Notes: a model not told the origin generated them from the letters alone. A stretch of DNA of 48,622 nucleotides from an uncultured Verrucomicrobia subdivision 3 bacterium (GCA_903917705.1 CAIXBQ010000160.1:1-48622), one strand, 5' to 3'; positions 9,769 to 18,063 are shown, numbered from the stretch's first letter. Numbers and translations: made by a program.

Positions 9769-11010
9769 TCAAGGCAAGAGTGCTCCGCGGTAAAACCGCG
9801 CCGGATTGGTGGCCGTGGCATCGGTCCACATGTAAAGCGTGTTGGTCAATTGCAACGTGGCATTTGTGTGCCAGTTGTTCGACCCGGCCGGCAGGGCGTC
9901 AGTGGACAGAATTTGATACCTACGCCCGACCAGACCGGAGAGCGCGACTTTCGGTGTGGGAGCATTTGTCATCCGGATTCCACCCAGGACATCCGCGGTG
10001 TAAATGAATCCATTGAACGAATTGGGATTAAAACTATTGGGTGATTGATATCCCGCGCCGACCGTCACCAGGCGGATGCCGTCCGTCGCCAGACTGACGT
10101 CATAGTTGGGAGCGTCGCCGATCGCGCAGAAATTCGGCAGCTTTTTTACATATTGAAACCAGTTGGTTCCGTCGGTCGAAGTTGCCAGATAACTGCCCGA
10201 TGAGGCTATCCCGCATTGCGCCATGAAGATGCCGTTGCCATACGTCACTGCGCCCAGCAGGTTCGTCAACCCCGTGGCTTTCGGGTTCCAATTGATTCCG
10301 TCCACTGATAGCAGATTGGTTTTTTCATTGAGCGGCACAAAAAACAGCCCGTTCGCAAAGCTGATGGTGTTGCCGCCGGACAGGCTGCTTTTGGCCCAAG
10401 TGCTTGTTCCCGTGGTCGAGGTGTATTCAAGCCCGTCATTGTTGCCGACGGCGACAAATTTACCGGCGCCGTAGGTCACGCTGTTGAGGGGGCCGCCCGG
10501 ACTTGTGCTGGCTTTCCGATAGGTCCACGTGGTGCCATCGGGTGAAGTCATGATGCAGGCGAAGCTGCTATTGGTGGCACCAACGACAACATACATACTG
10601 TTCCCGTAAGTGGCGGCGAGCGGGGCAAAAGCAGCCGTGCCATCGGGAAAGAACGTTGTGGTCCAATTGGTTCCATCGGCTGACACATTTGCAATGCTGG
10701 CCCAACTTAAAGAGGAACGCACCGAAGCATAGTGGCCTCCGACATAAATTAAATTGGCACCCCAGGAACTTGACTCTGTATACGCAAGCTTCCAATGCGA
10801 ATTATCCGTGGAGTAATAATACCCACTGCTGTCACCGGACTCACCCACGGCAACAAAAAGGCCATTGCCGTAAACAATATGGTGCATGCCAAATATGTTG
10901 GTGCTGATTTGGTTCGTCGTCCAGTTGTCCAGCACATCGGCGCGGGCAGAGGCGGGGAAGCAGATATGAAAAACGCCCGCCAACAGAATTATAATACTAA
11001 GTTTTTTCAT
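9769..11010 (-). CDS. Secreted beta-propeller-like repeat protein
   Basis: This 413-aa protein has a clear signal peptide (MKKLSIIILLAGVFHICFPA, cleavage near ARA-D). It is built from about six repeats of 45-55 residues with the pattern TYGNGxFVAVG ... STDGTNW, which suggests a sialidase-like (BNR-type) beta propeller. The last 60 residues (from about SGLVGRRYQILST) form a separate beta domain, similar to C-terminal domains I associate with exported Verrucomicrobiota proteins. No catalytic residues are apparent. The likely role is surface or extracellular binding, but no ligand can be named. It converges with the SDR gene, ending 12 bp from it. Confidence 0.75.
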   Translation of the reverse strand: MKKLSIIILLAGVFHICFPASARADVLDNWTTNQISTNIFGMHHIVYGNGLFVAVGESGDSSGYYYSTDNSHWKLAYTESSSWGANLIYVGGHYASVRSSLSWASIANVSADGTNWTTTFFPDGTAAFAPLAATYGNSMYVVVGATNSSFACIMTSPDGTTWTYRKASTSPGGPLNSVTYGAGKFVAVGNNDGLEYTSTTGTSTWAKSSLSGGNTISFANGLFFVPLNEKTNLLSVDGINWNPKATGLTNLLGAVTYGNGIFMAQCGIASSGSYLATSTDGTNWFQYVKKLPNFCAIGDAPNYDVSLATDGIRLVTVGAGYQSPNSFNPNSFNGFIYTADVLGGIRMTNAPTPKVALSGLVGRRYQILSTDALPAGSNNWHTNATLQLTNTLYMWTDATATNPARFYRGALLP

Positions 11011-11329
11011 GACAATCCTGAGCGGTGATCCGAATAAGACAATATTACTCTCCTCTCCACGTAGTTCAAAGGAAAGAATTGGTTCGGGTCTGAGTGGGTT
11101 TTAGGCATGACGCCGTCTTGCGATGCTCCTGCCCGGACCCAACCGCGCGAACCAGCTATCCAGTCAAAAACCGGCTGGTTGCGGTTCCCAACCACATTCA
11201 CCCGGTTCAAAACCGCGTTGAGTCGGTTTCCAACCGCTTTGACCCGTTCATAAACCGCATTCAGGCGGTCGGGAACCGGGTGGATTCAGTTCGGAGGCGG
11301 GGAAAGCGCCTTACGCCGTCGCTACCAGA
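11011..11329. other. Intergenic region containing a minisatellite
   Basis: This gap separates the start of the propeller gene from the 3' end of the broken DUF1570-like gene. Its main content is the 21-bp tandem repeat at 11169-11294. The plus-strand frame running through it encodes heptads beginning with Asn-Arg, but that is the expected by-product of a 21-bp repeat. I see no ribosome-binding site or protein family in it. Confidence 0.6.
11169..11294. repeat. Six-unit 21-bp imperfect tandem repeat with AACCG...CGGTT arms
   Basis: Units start at 11169, 11190, 11211, 11232, 11253 and 11274, and each is exactly 21 bp. Every unit begins with AACC (five of six with AACCG), and the first three contain CGGTT at positions 14-18 while the others carry variants. 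Each unit can therefore form a small AACCG/CGGTT hairpin. The sequence between the arms varies freely while the length is fixed, which argues that the spacing of the arms matters. Confidence 0.85.
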
Positions 11330-12063
11330 TCATTTCCCGTTCGCCGGCTGGTCGGACGCTTCAAACGGTTTGGAAATTTGCTTGTTCTTGAAAAACTCGC
11401 GGTCTTTGCCGGCCAGCGCGGCTTTCAGCCGCCGCACATAGGCGTGCCATTCGGTTTGCACCGGCTCCACCGGGCCGATGATCTTCTTGAAGGCGTCCAG
11501 TCCGCCGCCGCTTTGCGCGAGCCGCAGGGCGCGGGCATGGTATTTTTCACTCTCAAAAATGAAGTGGGTGAGGGTCCACCAGTGGAGATAGTAGAGGTTG
11601 AATTGTTGGTCCATGCCGGGGCCGCCGCTGCCGGTGATGATGGCCCGCAGCGGAATGACGCTGCCGTTGGTGAGGTTCGCCGTGAGGTTGGAGCTGGTGG
11701 CCAGATCATCAATCCACCAGACGGGATAGGTGTTCAGATCGATCCGGCCCACGGCGAGTTTGTCGGCCATGATCCGGCTGGTGGAAAAATATTCGGCCAG
11801 GCCTTCGTCCAGCCGCTCACGCTGCCGAGGCGGTTGGAATACGCGGTGTAAAGCCGTTCCAATGCGTGCGCCGTATCCTCGACTTGCTGGCGGGTGGCGG
11901 TGGAGAAGATCTTGTGATGGGGCGTTTCGAGGATCAGCGTGGAATGCCAGGGGCGCGGCATGAACCTCCATGCGCCCACGGCCAGCACGACGGCCAGATA
12001 GATCAGCCACCGGATTTCGCGCGGCTGCAATTTCCGGCGGAAAAATGACTTTGGCGGCGGCAT
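11330..12063 (-). pseudogene. DUF1570-like membrane-anchored metallopeptidase gene with internal deletion
   Basis: Two minus-strand frames together look like one gene. The N-terminal part (from ATG at 12063) has a membrane helix (WLIYLAVVLAV) and reads ...LILETPHHKIFSTAT...LYTAYSNRLGS. Near 11815-11830 the frame changes, and the rest reads ERLDEGLAEYFSTSR...YPVWWIDD...LYYLHWWTLTHFIFE down to a stop at 11330. In relatives known to me, about 80-100 residues lie between these segments, including an HExxH zinc motif just before the DEGLAEYF stretch. Here that segment is absent and the frame shifts, so the product should be inactive. A collapsed assembly could give the same picture. The upstream gene on this strand is the GreA/B-like gene. 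Confidence 0.72.
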
Positions 12064-12141
12064 CGTGTCACCAGAATCTCCGGTATTCTGTCCGGTCACA
12101 AGTCAAAGCGGTATTGGCCCGTCGGCGGCTTGCCGCGCAGG

Positions 12142-12621
12142 TTATTCCACGCTGATGATCTTCGCCGCGCGCACTTCGTGGCCGAGTTTTAGCTTTGGCT
12201 GTTCACCGGTTGTTTTGCCCATGAGCTGTTCGCCCAGCGGCGATTGCGGGGTGATGACGAGGATTTCCTTCCGGTCATGGATCACTTCCGTGCCGCCCGC
12301 GCGCGGGCCGAGGAAGTAAAACGATTTTTCGCCGAGTTGCTCCAGTTCCACCAGCGCGCCCACGGCGATGGGATCGGTGGCGGCGAATTTCTTCGCGCCG
12401 AGCTTCTGGTATTCTGCGATGGCGGATTCGAGCTCCGCCGCCTGCTTGGATTGTCCGCGCGCCAGGTAGGAGGCTTCCAGGCCGCGCGTGTCGTATTTGT
12501 TCTCGGCCTTGTTGGATTCGTGCGTGGCCTCGGCGCGGGAGAATTGCGCGGCGCGAAAATAGATTTCCAGCTCGCCGGCCAGCTTGGCGGTGATCTTCTG
12601 GATGATGGCGCGCTTGTTCAC
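12142..12621 (-). CDS. GreA/GreB-like transcription elongation factor family protein
   Basis: This 159-aa protein has an N-terminal helical hairpin (residues about 5-80; THESNKAENKYDTRGLEASY) and a C-terminal FKBP-like domain (about 85-159; ILVITPQSPLGEQLMGK), as in Gre factors that rescue backtracked RNA polymerase. It belongs to a divergent branch, not classical GreA or GreB, so cleavage-stimulating activity is not certain. The start is a GTG at 12621 whose bases overlap the mtnP stop codon (GTGA). That overlap decides the start and implies translational coupling with mtnP. A longer frame upstream would lie inside mtnP and is not used. Confidence 0.8.
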   Translation of the reverse strand: MNKRAIIQKITAKLAGELEIYFRAAQFSRAEATHESNKAENKYDTRGLEASYLARGQSKQAAELESAIAEYQKLGAKKFAATDPIAVGALVELEQLGEKSFYFLGPRAGGTEVIHDRKEILVITPQSPLGEQLMGKTTGEQPKLKLGHEVRAAKIISVE

Positions 12622-13481
12622 AGGTATTTCGCGATGATGGGCTTCAGTTCGGCGATGGTTTTTTTCGGCCAGGCTTTGCGTTCGGTCATGATGGCGTTTT
12701 TCAGCGCGCCGTGACAGGGCCAGTTGGGTTCGGCCGGAATCTGCGGAATGACTCGGGTGATGACGGCTTTGGCCGTGGCGGCGTTTTGCGTGACGTTGGC
12801 GACGACCATTTCCACGGTCACGTGCGCCTCGTCCTCTTTCCAGCAGTCGTAATCGGTGATCATGGCCATGGTGGCATAGGCGATCTCGGCTTCGCGGGCG
12901 CACTTGGCTTCGCCGAGATTCGTCATGCCGATGACGTCGTAGCCGAGTATATGGTTGGTCATGGATTCGGCGCGCGTGCTGAACGCCGGGCCTTCCATGT
13001 TCACGTAAGTACCGCCGTCGTGGACGCGGGCCTTGAGTGCGCGGGCTGATTTCAGGAGTAGCCGGCGCAGTTCCTCGGCAATCGGGTCGGCAAAGGCCAC
13101 GTGTCCGACGATGCCGCGTCCGAAGAAGGTGTGTTCCTGGTCGCGCTTGGTGCGGTCAAGGAACTGATCCACCAGCACAATGTCGCAGGGCCGGTATTCT
13201 TTCTGGAGCGAGCCGACGGCGCTGACGCTGATGATCCACGCCACACCCAATTGTTTCATGGCCCAGAGGTTGGCGCGATGGTTCAGCTCGCTGGGCAGGA
13301 TGCGGTGGCCGCGGCCGTGGCGCGGCAGGAAAACCACCTCGCGTCCGGCCAGCCTGCCGGTGAGAAATGCGTCCGAGGGCGCGCCGAAAGGGGTTTTGAC
13401 GGTCACCCATTTCTGGTGGGTGAAGCCTTCAATGGAATAGAGTCCGCTGCCGCCGATGATGCCGATTTTGTGTTTGGACAT
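12618..13481 (-). CDS. mtnP: S-methyl-5'-thioadenosine phosphorylase
   Basis: This 287-aa enzyme cleaves methylthioadenosine with phosphate to adenine and 5-methylthioribose-1-phosphate, the first step of methionine salvage from polyamine synthesis. Family landmarks are the phosphate-binding IIGGSGLY (8-15), the LPRHGRGHRILPSELNHRAN block (52-71), the substrate loop NMEGPAFSTRAES (161-173) and GMTN (185-188). The TDYD motif near 209-212 is typical of MTA/adenosine specificity, where guanosine-type PNPs have Asn. It is cotranscribed with the overlapping Gre-like gene and is divergent from pilT. It complements metK and ahcY elsewhere in the window. Confidence 0.94.
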   Translation of the reverse strand: MSKHKIGIIGGSGLYSIEGFTHQKWVTVKTPFGAPSDAFLTGRLAGREVVFLPRHGRGHRILPSELNHRANLWAMKQLGVAWIISVSAVGSLQKEYRPCDIVLVDQFLDRTKRDQEHTFFGRGIVGHVAFADPIAEELRRLLLKSARALKARVHDGGTYVNMEGPAFSTRAESMTNHILGYDVIGMTNLGEAKCAREAEIAYATMAMITDYDCWKEDEAHVTVEMVVANVTQNAATAKAVITRVIPQIPAEPNWPCHGALKNAIMTERKAWPKKTIAELKPIIAKYL

Positions 13482-13603
13482 GGGTGATTTTTAACCCCGC
13501 CGCGCGCGAAACACACGAAAAAATTCCGCCGAATCTGGAGCCGTTGCGTCGGGGATGCAATTTCGTGTCTGGTGTTCGGCGGGAAAACGGTTACGCTGGG
13601 CGC

Positions 13604-14692
13604 ATGGAACTTTTCAATAAAATCTTGAAAACGGCCGTCGATGGCGGTGCGTCGGATATCCACATCAAGATCGGTACGCCGGTGGTTTTTCGCATCAACC
13701 GCGAGCTGATTTCCATCGAGTGCCCCATGCCGACCACGCAATGGATGAATCAGGTGGTGGAGACCGTCACCCCGGTGCATTTGAAGAAGCGGCTGGAGGA
13801 TGATCGCGAGGTGGATTTTTCCTATTACATTCCGAATGTGGGCAGGTTTCGCACCAATCTTTTCCAGCAGCGCGGCCAATGGGCGCTGGCAATGCGCCAC
13901 GTCAAGAGCCACGTCGCGAGCTTTGAGGAGCTTGGCCTGCTGGAGCAGGTCAAATCCATCGCGGAGGAGCATCGCGGCATCGTGCTCGTGGCCGGCTCGA
14001 CCGGCTCCGGCAAGTCCACGACGCTCGCCGCCATGATCGAGCACATCAACGCCAATTTCAAAAAGCACGTCATCACGCTGGAGGACCCGATTGAATTTGT
14101 TTTCGAGGACAACCAGTCCGTCATCGAGCAGCGCGAAGTCGGCCTCGATACGGTGTCTTTTCATCACGCGCTCAAGCATGTCCTCCGCCAGGACCCGGAT
14201 ATCATCATGCTCGGTGAAATGCGCGACGACATCAGCTTCTCGGCGGCGATGAGCGCGGCGGACACCGGACATCTGGTCTTGTCCACGTTGCACACGACCA
14301 CGGCGGCGCAGTCCATCACCCGCATTTTGGATTTCTTCAAGGCGGAGGAGCGCGAGCAGGTCCGCCGCCAACTCGCCGGCACCTTGCGCGCCGTGATTTG
14401 CCAGCGCATGGTCGGCACCGTGAGCGGGAAGATGACCCCGGCGCTGGAAATTTTGATCAACTCGCCGCTGATCAAGAAGATGCTCGAGGAAAACCGCCTC
14501 GATAAATTGTCTGCGGTCATCGAAACAAGCGCGGACGACGGCATGCTTACGTTTAACCAGTCGCTGTTCAATCTGGTCAAAGCTGGGCTTGTGACCGAGA
14601 AAGAGGCGCTCGCCAAAGCCACCAACCCGCAGGCGCTGGAAATGAATTTCAAGGGCATATTCCTCAATGAGGGCGGTCGCATTGTGAGCTGA
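13604..14692 (+). CDS. pilT: Type IV pilus retraction ATPase PilT
   Basis: This 362-aa hexameric ATPase powers pilus retraction and twitching motility at the inner membrane. Visible motifs are Walker A GSTGSGKST (131-139), the Asp box ITLEDPIEF (about 158-166), Walker B MLGEMRD and the His box HLVLSTLHT. GEMRD and TAAQSITRILDFF fit PilT better than PilU. The ATG at 13604 is chosen because MELFNKILKTAVDGGASDIH is the canonical start; the 40 upstream codons have no counterpart. No other pilus genes are in the window, which is common because pilT is often unlinked. A strong terminator follows at 14714. Confidence 0.93.
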   Translation: MELFNKILKTAVDGGASDIHIKIGTPVVFRINRELISIECPMPTTQWMNQVVETVTPVHLKKRLEDDREVDFSYYIPNVGRFRTNLFQQRGQWALAMRHVKSHVASFEELGLLEQVKSIAEEHRGIVLVAGSTGSGKSTTLAAMIEHINANFKKHVITLEDPIEFVFEDNQSVIEQREVGLDTVSFHHALKHVLRQDPDIIMLGEMRDDISFSAAMSAADTGHLVLSTLHTTTAAQSITRILDFFKAEEREQVRRQLAGTLRAVICQRMVGTVSGKMTPALEILINSPLIKKMLEENRLDKLSAVIETSADDGMLTFNQSLFNLVKAGLVTEKEALAKATNPQALEMNFKGIFLNEGGRIVS

Positions 14693-14713
14693 TTGCCCTG
14701 AGGTTGAGAAATT

Positions 14714-14750
14714 ACCCGGTTGACTAATCATCAACCGGGTTTATCGTTTT
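14714..14750 (+). terminator. Rho-independent terminator after pilT
   Basis: A perfect 10-bp inverted repeat (ACCCGGTTGA at 14714-14723, TCAACCGGGT at 14731-14740) with a 7-nt loop is followed by TTATCGTTTT. It begins 22 bp after the pilT stop. Because it ends only 17 bp before the Rrf2 start codon, it could also serve as an operator for that gene. Confidence 0.75.
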
Positions 14751-14756
14751 TATAGT

Positions 14757-15218
14757 ATGCGAATTTCGAAAAGAACCGATTACGCTTTGCGCGCCTTGTT
14801 CACGCTGGTGGATCATTATGGCGGCAGTCCGATCCCCATCCGTGAACTGGCCCGGCGCAACGATGTTCCCAAGCGGTTTCTCGAACAGATCATGCTCGGT
14901 CTGAAGACGCAAGGCTGGGTGGGTAGTTCAGCTGGGATTCGCGGCGGATATTTCCTCGCGAAAAGCCCCGCCAAAATCACGATGGGCGAGGTGGTGCGGC
15001 ATTTTGACGGCATTTTGGCACCAATTGATTGTGTTTCGGTAACAGGCTACCAGCGCTGCTCTCAGGAATCACTCTGCCGTTTTCGCCGGGTTTTCTTGGA
15101 CGTGCGCAATTATGTCGCCAGTTTGATGGATCGGACGACACTGGCTGAAGTTGCCAGGGGACTGCCGGTTTCCCGGCAGGAGGTTTCGACAGGCTTTATG
15201 GGTGGCGAGGGTATTTGA
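14757..15218 (+). CDS. Rrf2 family transcriptional regulator
   Basis: This 153-aa protein has the Rrf2 winged helix (MRISKRTDYALRALFTL at 1-17, recognition region RRNDVPKRFLEQIMLGLK) followed by a dimerisation helix. Three cysteines, C92, C101 and C107, sit where IscR-type members bind an Fe-S cluster, so it may sense Fe-S or cysteine status. In other bacteria Rrf2 members control cysteine synthesis (CymR) or Fe-S assembly (IscR). The gene directly precedes a sulfate uptake and cysteine synthase cluster on the same strand, so it is the likely local regulator, acting at the repeats near 15266 and 15370. That assignment is inference from context. Confidence 0.85.
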   Translation: MRISKRTDYALRALFTLVDHYGGSPIPIRELARRNDVPKRFLEQIMLGLKTQGWVGSSAGIRGGYFLAKSPAKITMGEVVRHFDGILAPIDCVSVTGYQRCSQESLCRFRRVFLDVRNYVASLMDRTTLAEVARGLPVSRQEVSTGFMGGEGI

Positions 15219-15236
15219 AATATTTTCATTTGGCAG

Positions 15237-15264
15237 TTGACAACAAAAAGATGTGGACGATAAT
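15237..15264 (+). promoter_or_regulatory. Sigma-70-like promoter of the yezD-sulfate operon
   Basis: TTGACA at 15237-15242 and GATAAT at 15259-15264 are separated by 16 bp, close to a sigma-70 consensus. The start point would fall within the operator-like repeat at 15266-15282. The predicted untranslated leader is about 130 nt to the yezD GTG. Confidence 0.6.
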
Positions 15265-15282
15265 AACGACATAATAAGTCGT
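15261..15282. promoter_or_regulatory. Operator-like inverted repeat, site 1
   Basis: TAATAACGAC (15261-15270) is followed by a 7-nt spacer and GTCGT (15278-15282). The arms ACGAC and GTCGT are perfect inverted copies. The site overlaps the predicted transcription start, where a repressor such as the neighbouring Rrf2 protein would block transcription. Confidence 0.6.
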
Positions 15283-15364
15283 CTATATATGGCGATATGC
15301 TGGTAGGTCGGCTGGGCGGTTTACGGGTGAATTGAGATCGCAGGGTTTGTTTTTTATTTGGATT

Positions 15365-15386
15365 TAATAACGACAATAAAGGTCGC
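15365..15386. promoter_or_regulatory. Operator-like inverted repeat, site 2
   Basis: The identical ten bases TAATAACGAC recur at 15365-15374, with the same 7-nt spacer and a GTCGC arm at 15382-15386. It lies 104 bp after site 1 and 14 bp before the yezD start codon. Confidence 0.55.
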
Positions 15387-15400
15387 ACATAATTAAGACT

Positions 15401-15586
15401 GTGAGAACGATCAAGAATGAGACAGATTTACCAGGCATCGCCGCGGTGCCTGCGTGGGTGGAATTGGTGCGGCGGCAGGTGGGGTCTCTGCGCTATGGCG
15501 TGGTTCAGATTGTTCTCCATGATTCGCAGGTGACGCAGGTGGAGAAGACTGAGCGTGTGCGGCTGGACCGGAACAAATTTAGCTGA
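15401..15586 (+). CDS. YezD family small protein (DUF2292)
   Basis: This 61-aa protein matches the YezD/DUF2292 pattern: a short helix (VPAWVELVRRQVGSLRYG) then a beta hairpin ending VVQIVLHDSQVTQVEKTERVRL. The family is small and uncharacterised, and in many genomes lies beside sulfate assimilation genes, as here. The only in-frame start is GTG at 15401. It is the first gene after the predicted promoter and operators and precedes the porin gene by 75 bp. Its function is unknown; a regulatory or accessory role in sulfur uptake is inference. Confidence 0.8.
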   Translation: MRTIKNETDLPGIAAVPAWVELVRRQVGSLRYGVVQIVLHDSQVTQVEKTERVRLDRNKFS

Positions 15587-15661
15587 CCAGAAATCTGGAG
15601 GCGCATTAACAATAAATACATCGGCGGCTGACCGGCAAACGGAAGCCGTCCAGGAAACAAG

Positions 15662-17044
15662 ATGAAACTCAATCGATGGATATTCGGGACAATTCTCGGC
15701 TCACAATTCGCCTTCGCGTCATTCGCGGCGGATGACGCGGACATTCAGGCATTGAAAAAGCAAATCCAGGATCTGGACCAAAAAGTTCGTGTGCTCGAGC
15801 GCGAGCGGGAGATTGACCAGGATGGTGCGGCGGTGGCAGCCAAGGTCGCGCCGAAGATATCGCTGGGCGCAAGCGGGTTCAATTTTAGTTCGGGTGACTC
15901 GAACTTTGTCGCACAATTGCATGCGGTGGTGCAGTTTGACAGCCGGTCGTTTTTCAATGACGGCGGCGTCAATGGCAATGACGGTTTTCTGCTCCGCCGC
16001 GCGCGCCCGATTTTTTCCGGCACGGTGTTCCACGATTTTGATTATAACTTCACGCCGGATTTCGGCGGCAGCACGGTGCAGATTCAGGACGCATATGTGA
16101 ACTACCGTTTCCGCCCGGAATTCCAGGTGCAGGCGGGTAAGTTCAAGTCTCCCATCGGGCTGGAGCATTTGGTGGCTGACAAGGACACCTTGTTTAACGA
16201 GCGTTCGCTGGCCACGGCGCTCGTGCCAAACCGGGACCTCGGCTTGGACTTGCACGGCGACCTGTTCGGCGGTGTGGCGAGCTACGCTGTGGGGGTTTTC
16301 AACGGTGCTCCTGATTATTCCAGCACCACGACAAACCTCTCGTTTCAGGACAGCAAAGCGTTCGTGGGCCGCGTGTTTTTCCAGCCCTGGAGAAACACCG
16401 ACGTGAACGTGTTGCGCGGGCTGGGCTTCGGCCTCGCCGGCAGTTACGAGGCGAACCATCCCAACACAAATTCAGCGACGGGCCTGACTCCGGGCTATGT
16501 GACCGATGGTCAGCAGAAGTTCTTTACCTACAGTTCCGGCGTGAACGCCAGTGGCGCGCAGTGGCGCATTTCCCCGCAGGCGTATTATTACTACGGCCCG
16601 TTTGGATTGCTGGCGGAATATGTCCTCTCCGACCAGTCGGTGAAAAAGGCGGCCAGCCATGCCGATCTGCAAAACCAGGCCTGGGAAATTTCCGGTTCCT
16701 GGCTGCTGACCGGCGAAGATGCGGGCTACAACGGCGTCACGCCCTTGCATCCGTTTGACCCGCGCAGCAACGAATGGGGCGCCTGGCAGCTGGTCGCGCG
16801 GTACGGTGAATTGAACGTGGACCGCCATGCCTTCGCCGGCGCCGTCTTCGCCGATCCGGCGAAATCCGCCTCCGGCGCGCAAGCGTGGTCCGTCGGCCTG
16901 AACTGGTATCTCAACAAAAACCTTCGCGCCAACTTGAGTTATGCGCGGACCACGTTCAGTGGTTTTACTGGTTCGACGACGGCGGGATTGGTGCCGGCCC
17001 AGGCTGAAAACGTCCTGTTCTCGCGCCTGCAACTGGCCTTTTAA
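15662..17044 (+). CDS. Outer-membrane porin of the O/P type
   Basis: This 460-aa protein has a signal peptide (cleavage near ASFA-A, about residue 22) and a periplasmic coiled coil (about 26-50, QALKKQIQDLDQKVRVLERE) of the kind that trimerises such porins. A 16- to 18-stranded beta barrel follows, resembling OprP/OprO phosphate-selective porins. Typical landmarks are FLLRRARPIFSGTVFHDFDY and VQAGKFKSPIGLE, and the chain ends in a C-terminal Phe, the BAM recognition signal. Its place between yezD and the sulfate-binding protein suggests it admits sulfate or another sulfur anion across the outer membrane. The substrate is inferred from context only. Confidence 0.87.
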   Translation: MKLNRWIFGTILGSQFAFASFAADDADIQALKKQIQDLDQKVRVLEREREIDQDGAAVAAKVAPKISLGASGFNFSSGDSNFVAQLHAVVQFDSRSFFNDGGVNGNDGFLLRRARPIFSGTVFHDFDYNFTPDFGGSTVQIQDAYVNYRFRPEFQVQAGKFKSPIGLEHLVADKDTLFNERSLATALVPNRDLGLDLHGDLFGGVASYAVGVFNGAPDYSSTTTNLSFQDSKAFVGRVFFQPWRNTDVNVLRGLGFGLAGSYEANHPNTNSATGLTPGYVTDGQQKFFTYSSGVNASGAQWRISPQAYYYYGPFGLLAEYVLSDQSVKKAASHADLQNQAWEISGSWLLTGEDAGYNGVTPLHPFDPRSNEWGAWQLVARYGELNVDRHAFAGAVFADPAKSASGAQAWSVGLNWYLNKNLRANLSYARTTFSGFTGSTTAGLVPAQAENVLFSRLQLAF

Positions 17045-17070
17045 CCTGAAACAACTTATCCCATTTATCT

Positions 17071-18063
17071 ATGAAAACCCTATTGAAAATTCTCCTCGCT
17101 GCGTCGCTCGCGGTCTCCGCCGGCGCGAAGGAAATCAAGCTTCTCAATGTCTCCTATGACCCGACTCGCGAATTGTATGCCGAATACAACAACGCGTTCG
17201 CCAAATACTGGAAGGCCAGGACCGGTGACGATGTCGTGGTCTCGCAGTCGCACGGCGGTTCTGGCAAACAGGCGCAATCCGTTATCAACGGGCTCGAGGC
17301 CGACGTCGTCACGCTGGCGCTGGCGTATGACATTGATGCCATTTCGACGCAGGCTCGCTCGCTGCCGGCGGATTGGCAGAAGCGGCTGCCGAACAATAGC
17401 ACGCCTTACACTTCGACGATCGTTTTCCTCATCCGCAAAGGCAATCCCAGGCAGATCAAGGACTGGGATGATCTTGTGAAAAAGGGCGTGGGCGTGGTGG
17501 TGCCGAATCCGAAGACTTCCGGCGGCGCGCGCTGGGCCTATCTCGCCGCCTACGCCTACGCGTTGGAGCATAATAATAACGACGATGCCGCGGCGCGCGG
17601 CTTCATCCAGAAGCTTTACAAGAATGTGCCGGTGCTCGATTCCGGCGCGCGCGGTTCCACCGTCACATTTGCCCAGCGCCAGATTGGTGATGTGCTGCTC
17701 GCGTGGGAAAATGAGGCGCATTTGGCGCTGAAGGAGTTCGGCGCGGATAATTTTGAAATCGTTACACCGTCCCTGAGCATTCTCGCGGAGCCGCCGGTTT
17801 CTGTGGTGGACAAGACCGTCCGCCGCCACGGTACGGCGGAAGTGGCAAAAGCCTACCTTGAGTATTTGTATTCCGACGAGGGTCAGGACATCGCCGGTAA
17901 AAACTTCTATCGGCCGCGCAACGAGAAAGCGGCTGCGAAATACGCCAGCCGGTTTGCCAGTTTGAAACTGGTCGGAATAGATCAGGTATTCGGCGGCTGG
18001 GCAAAGGCGCAGAAAACGCACTTCGCGGACGGCGGGGTTTTTGACCAGATTTTTCAACCCTAA
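17071..18063 (+). CDS. sbp: Periplasmic sulfate/thiosulfate-binding protein
   Basis: This 330-aa protein has a signal peptide (residues 1-19) and the family 1 sulfate-binding fold. Visible family motifs are [13 protein letters not shown] (24-36), [10 protein letters not shown] near 60-70, [11 protein letters not shown] and [16 protein letters not shown]. It captures sulfate or thiosulfate and delivers it to the CysTWA transporter encoded downstream. It starts 26 bp after the porin stop. I cannot separate sulfate (Sbp) from thiosulfate (CysP) preference by eye. Confidence 0.93.
   Translation: MKTLLKILLAASLAVSAGAKEIKLLNVSYDPTRELYAEYNNAFAKYWKARTGDDVVVSQSHGGSGKQAQSVINGLEADVVTLALAYDIDAISTQARSLPADWQKRLPNNSTPYTSTIVFLIRKGNPRQIKDWDDLVKKGVGVVVPNPKTSGGARWAYLAAYAYALEHNNNDDAAARGFIQKLYKNVPVLDSGARGSTVTFAQRQIGDVLLAWENEAHLALKEFGADNFEIVTPSLSILAEPPVSVVDKTVRRHGTAEVAKAYLEYLYSDEGQDIAGKNFYRPRNEKAAAKYASRFASLKLVGIDQVFGGWAKAQKTHFADGGVFDQIFQP

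Noticed and set aside
11094-11441. A plus-strand frame encoding Asn-Arg heptad repeats
   Set aside because: A 21-bp tandem repeat stays open in frame by arithmetic; no ribosome-binding site or family pattern, and it overlaps the 3' end of the broken DUF1570-like gene.
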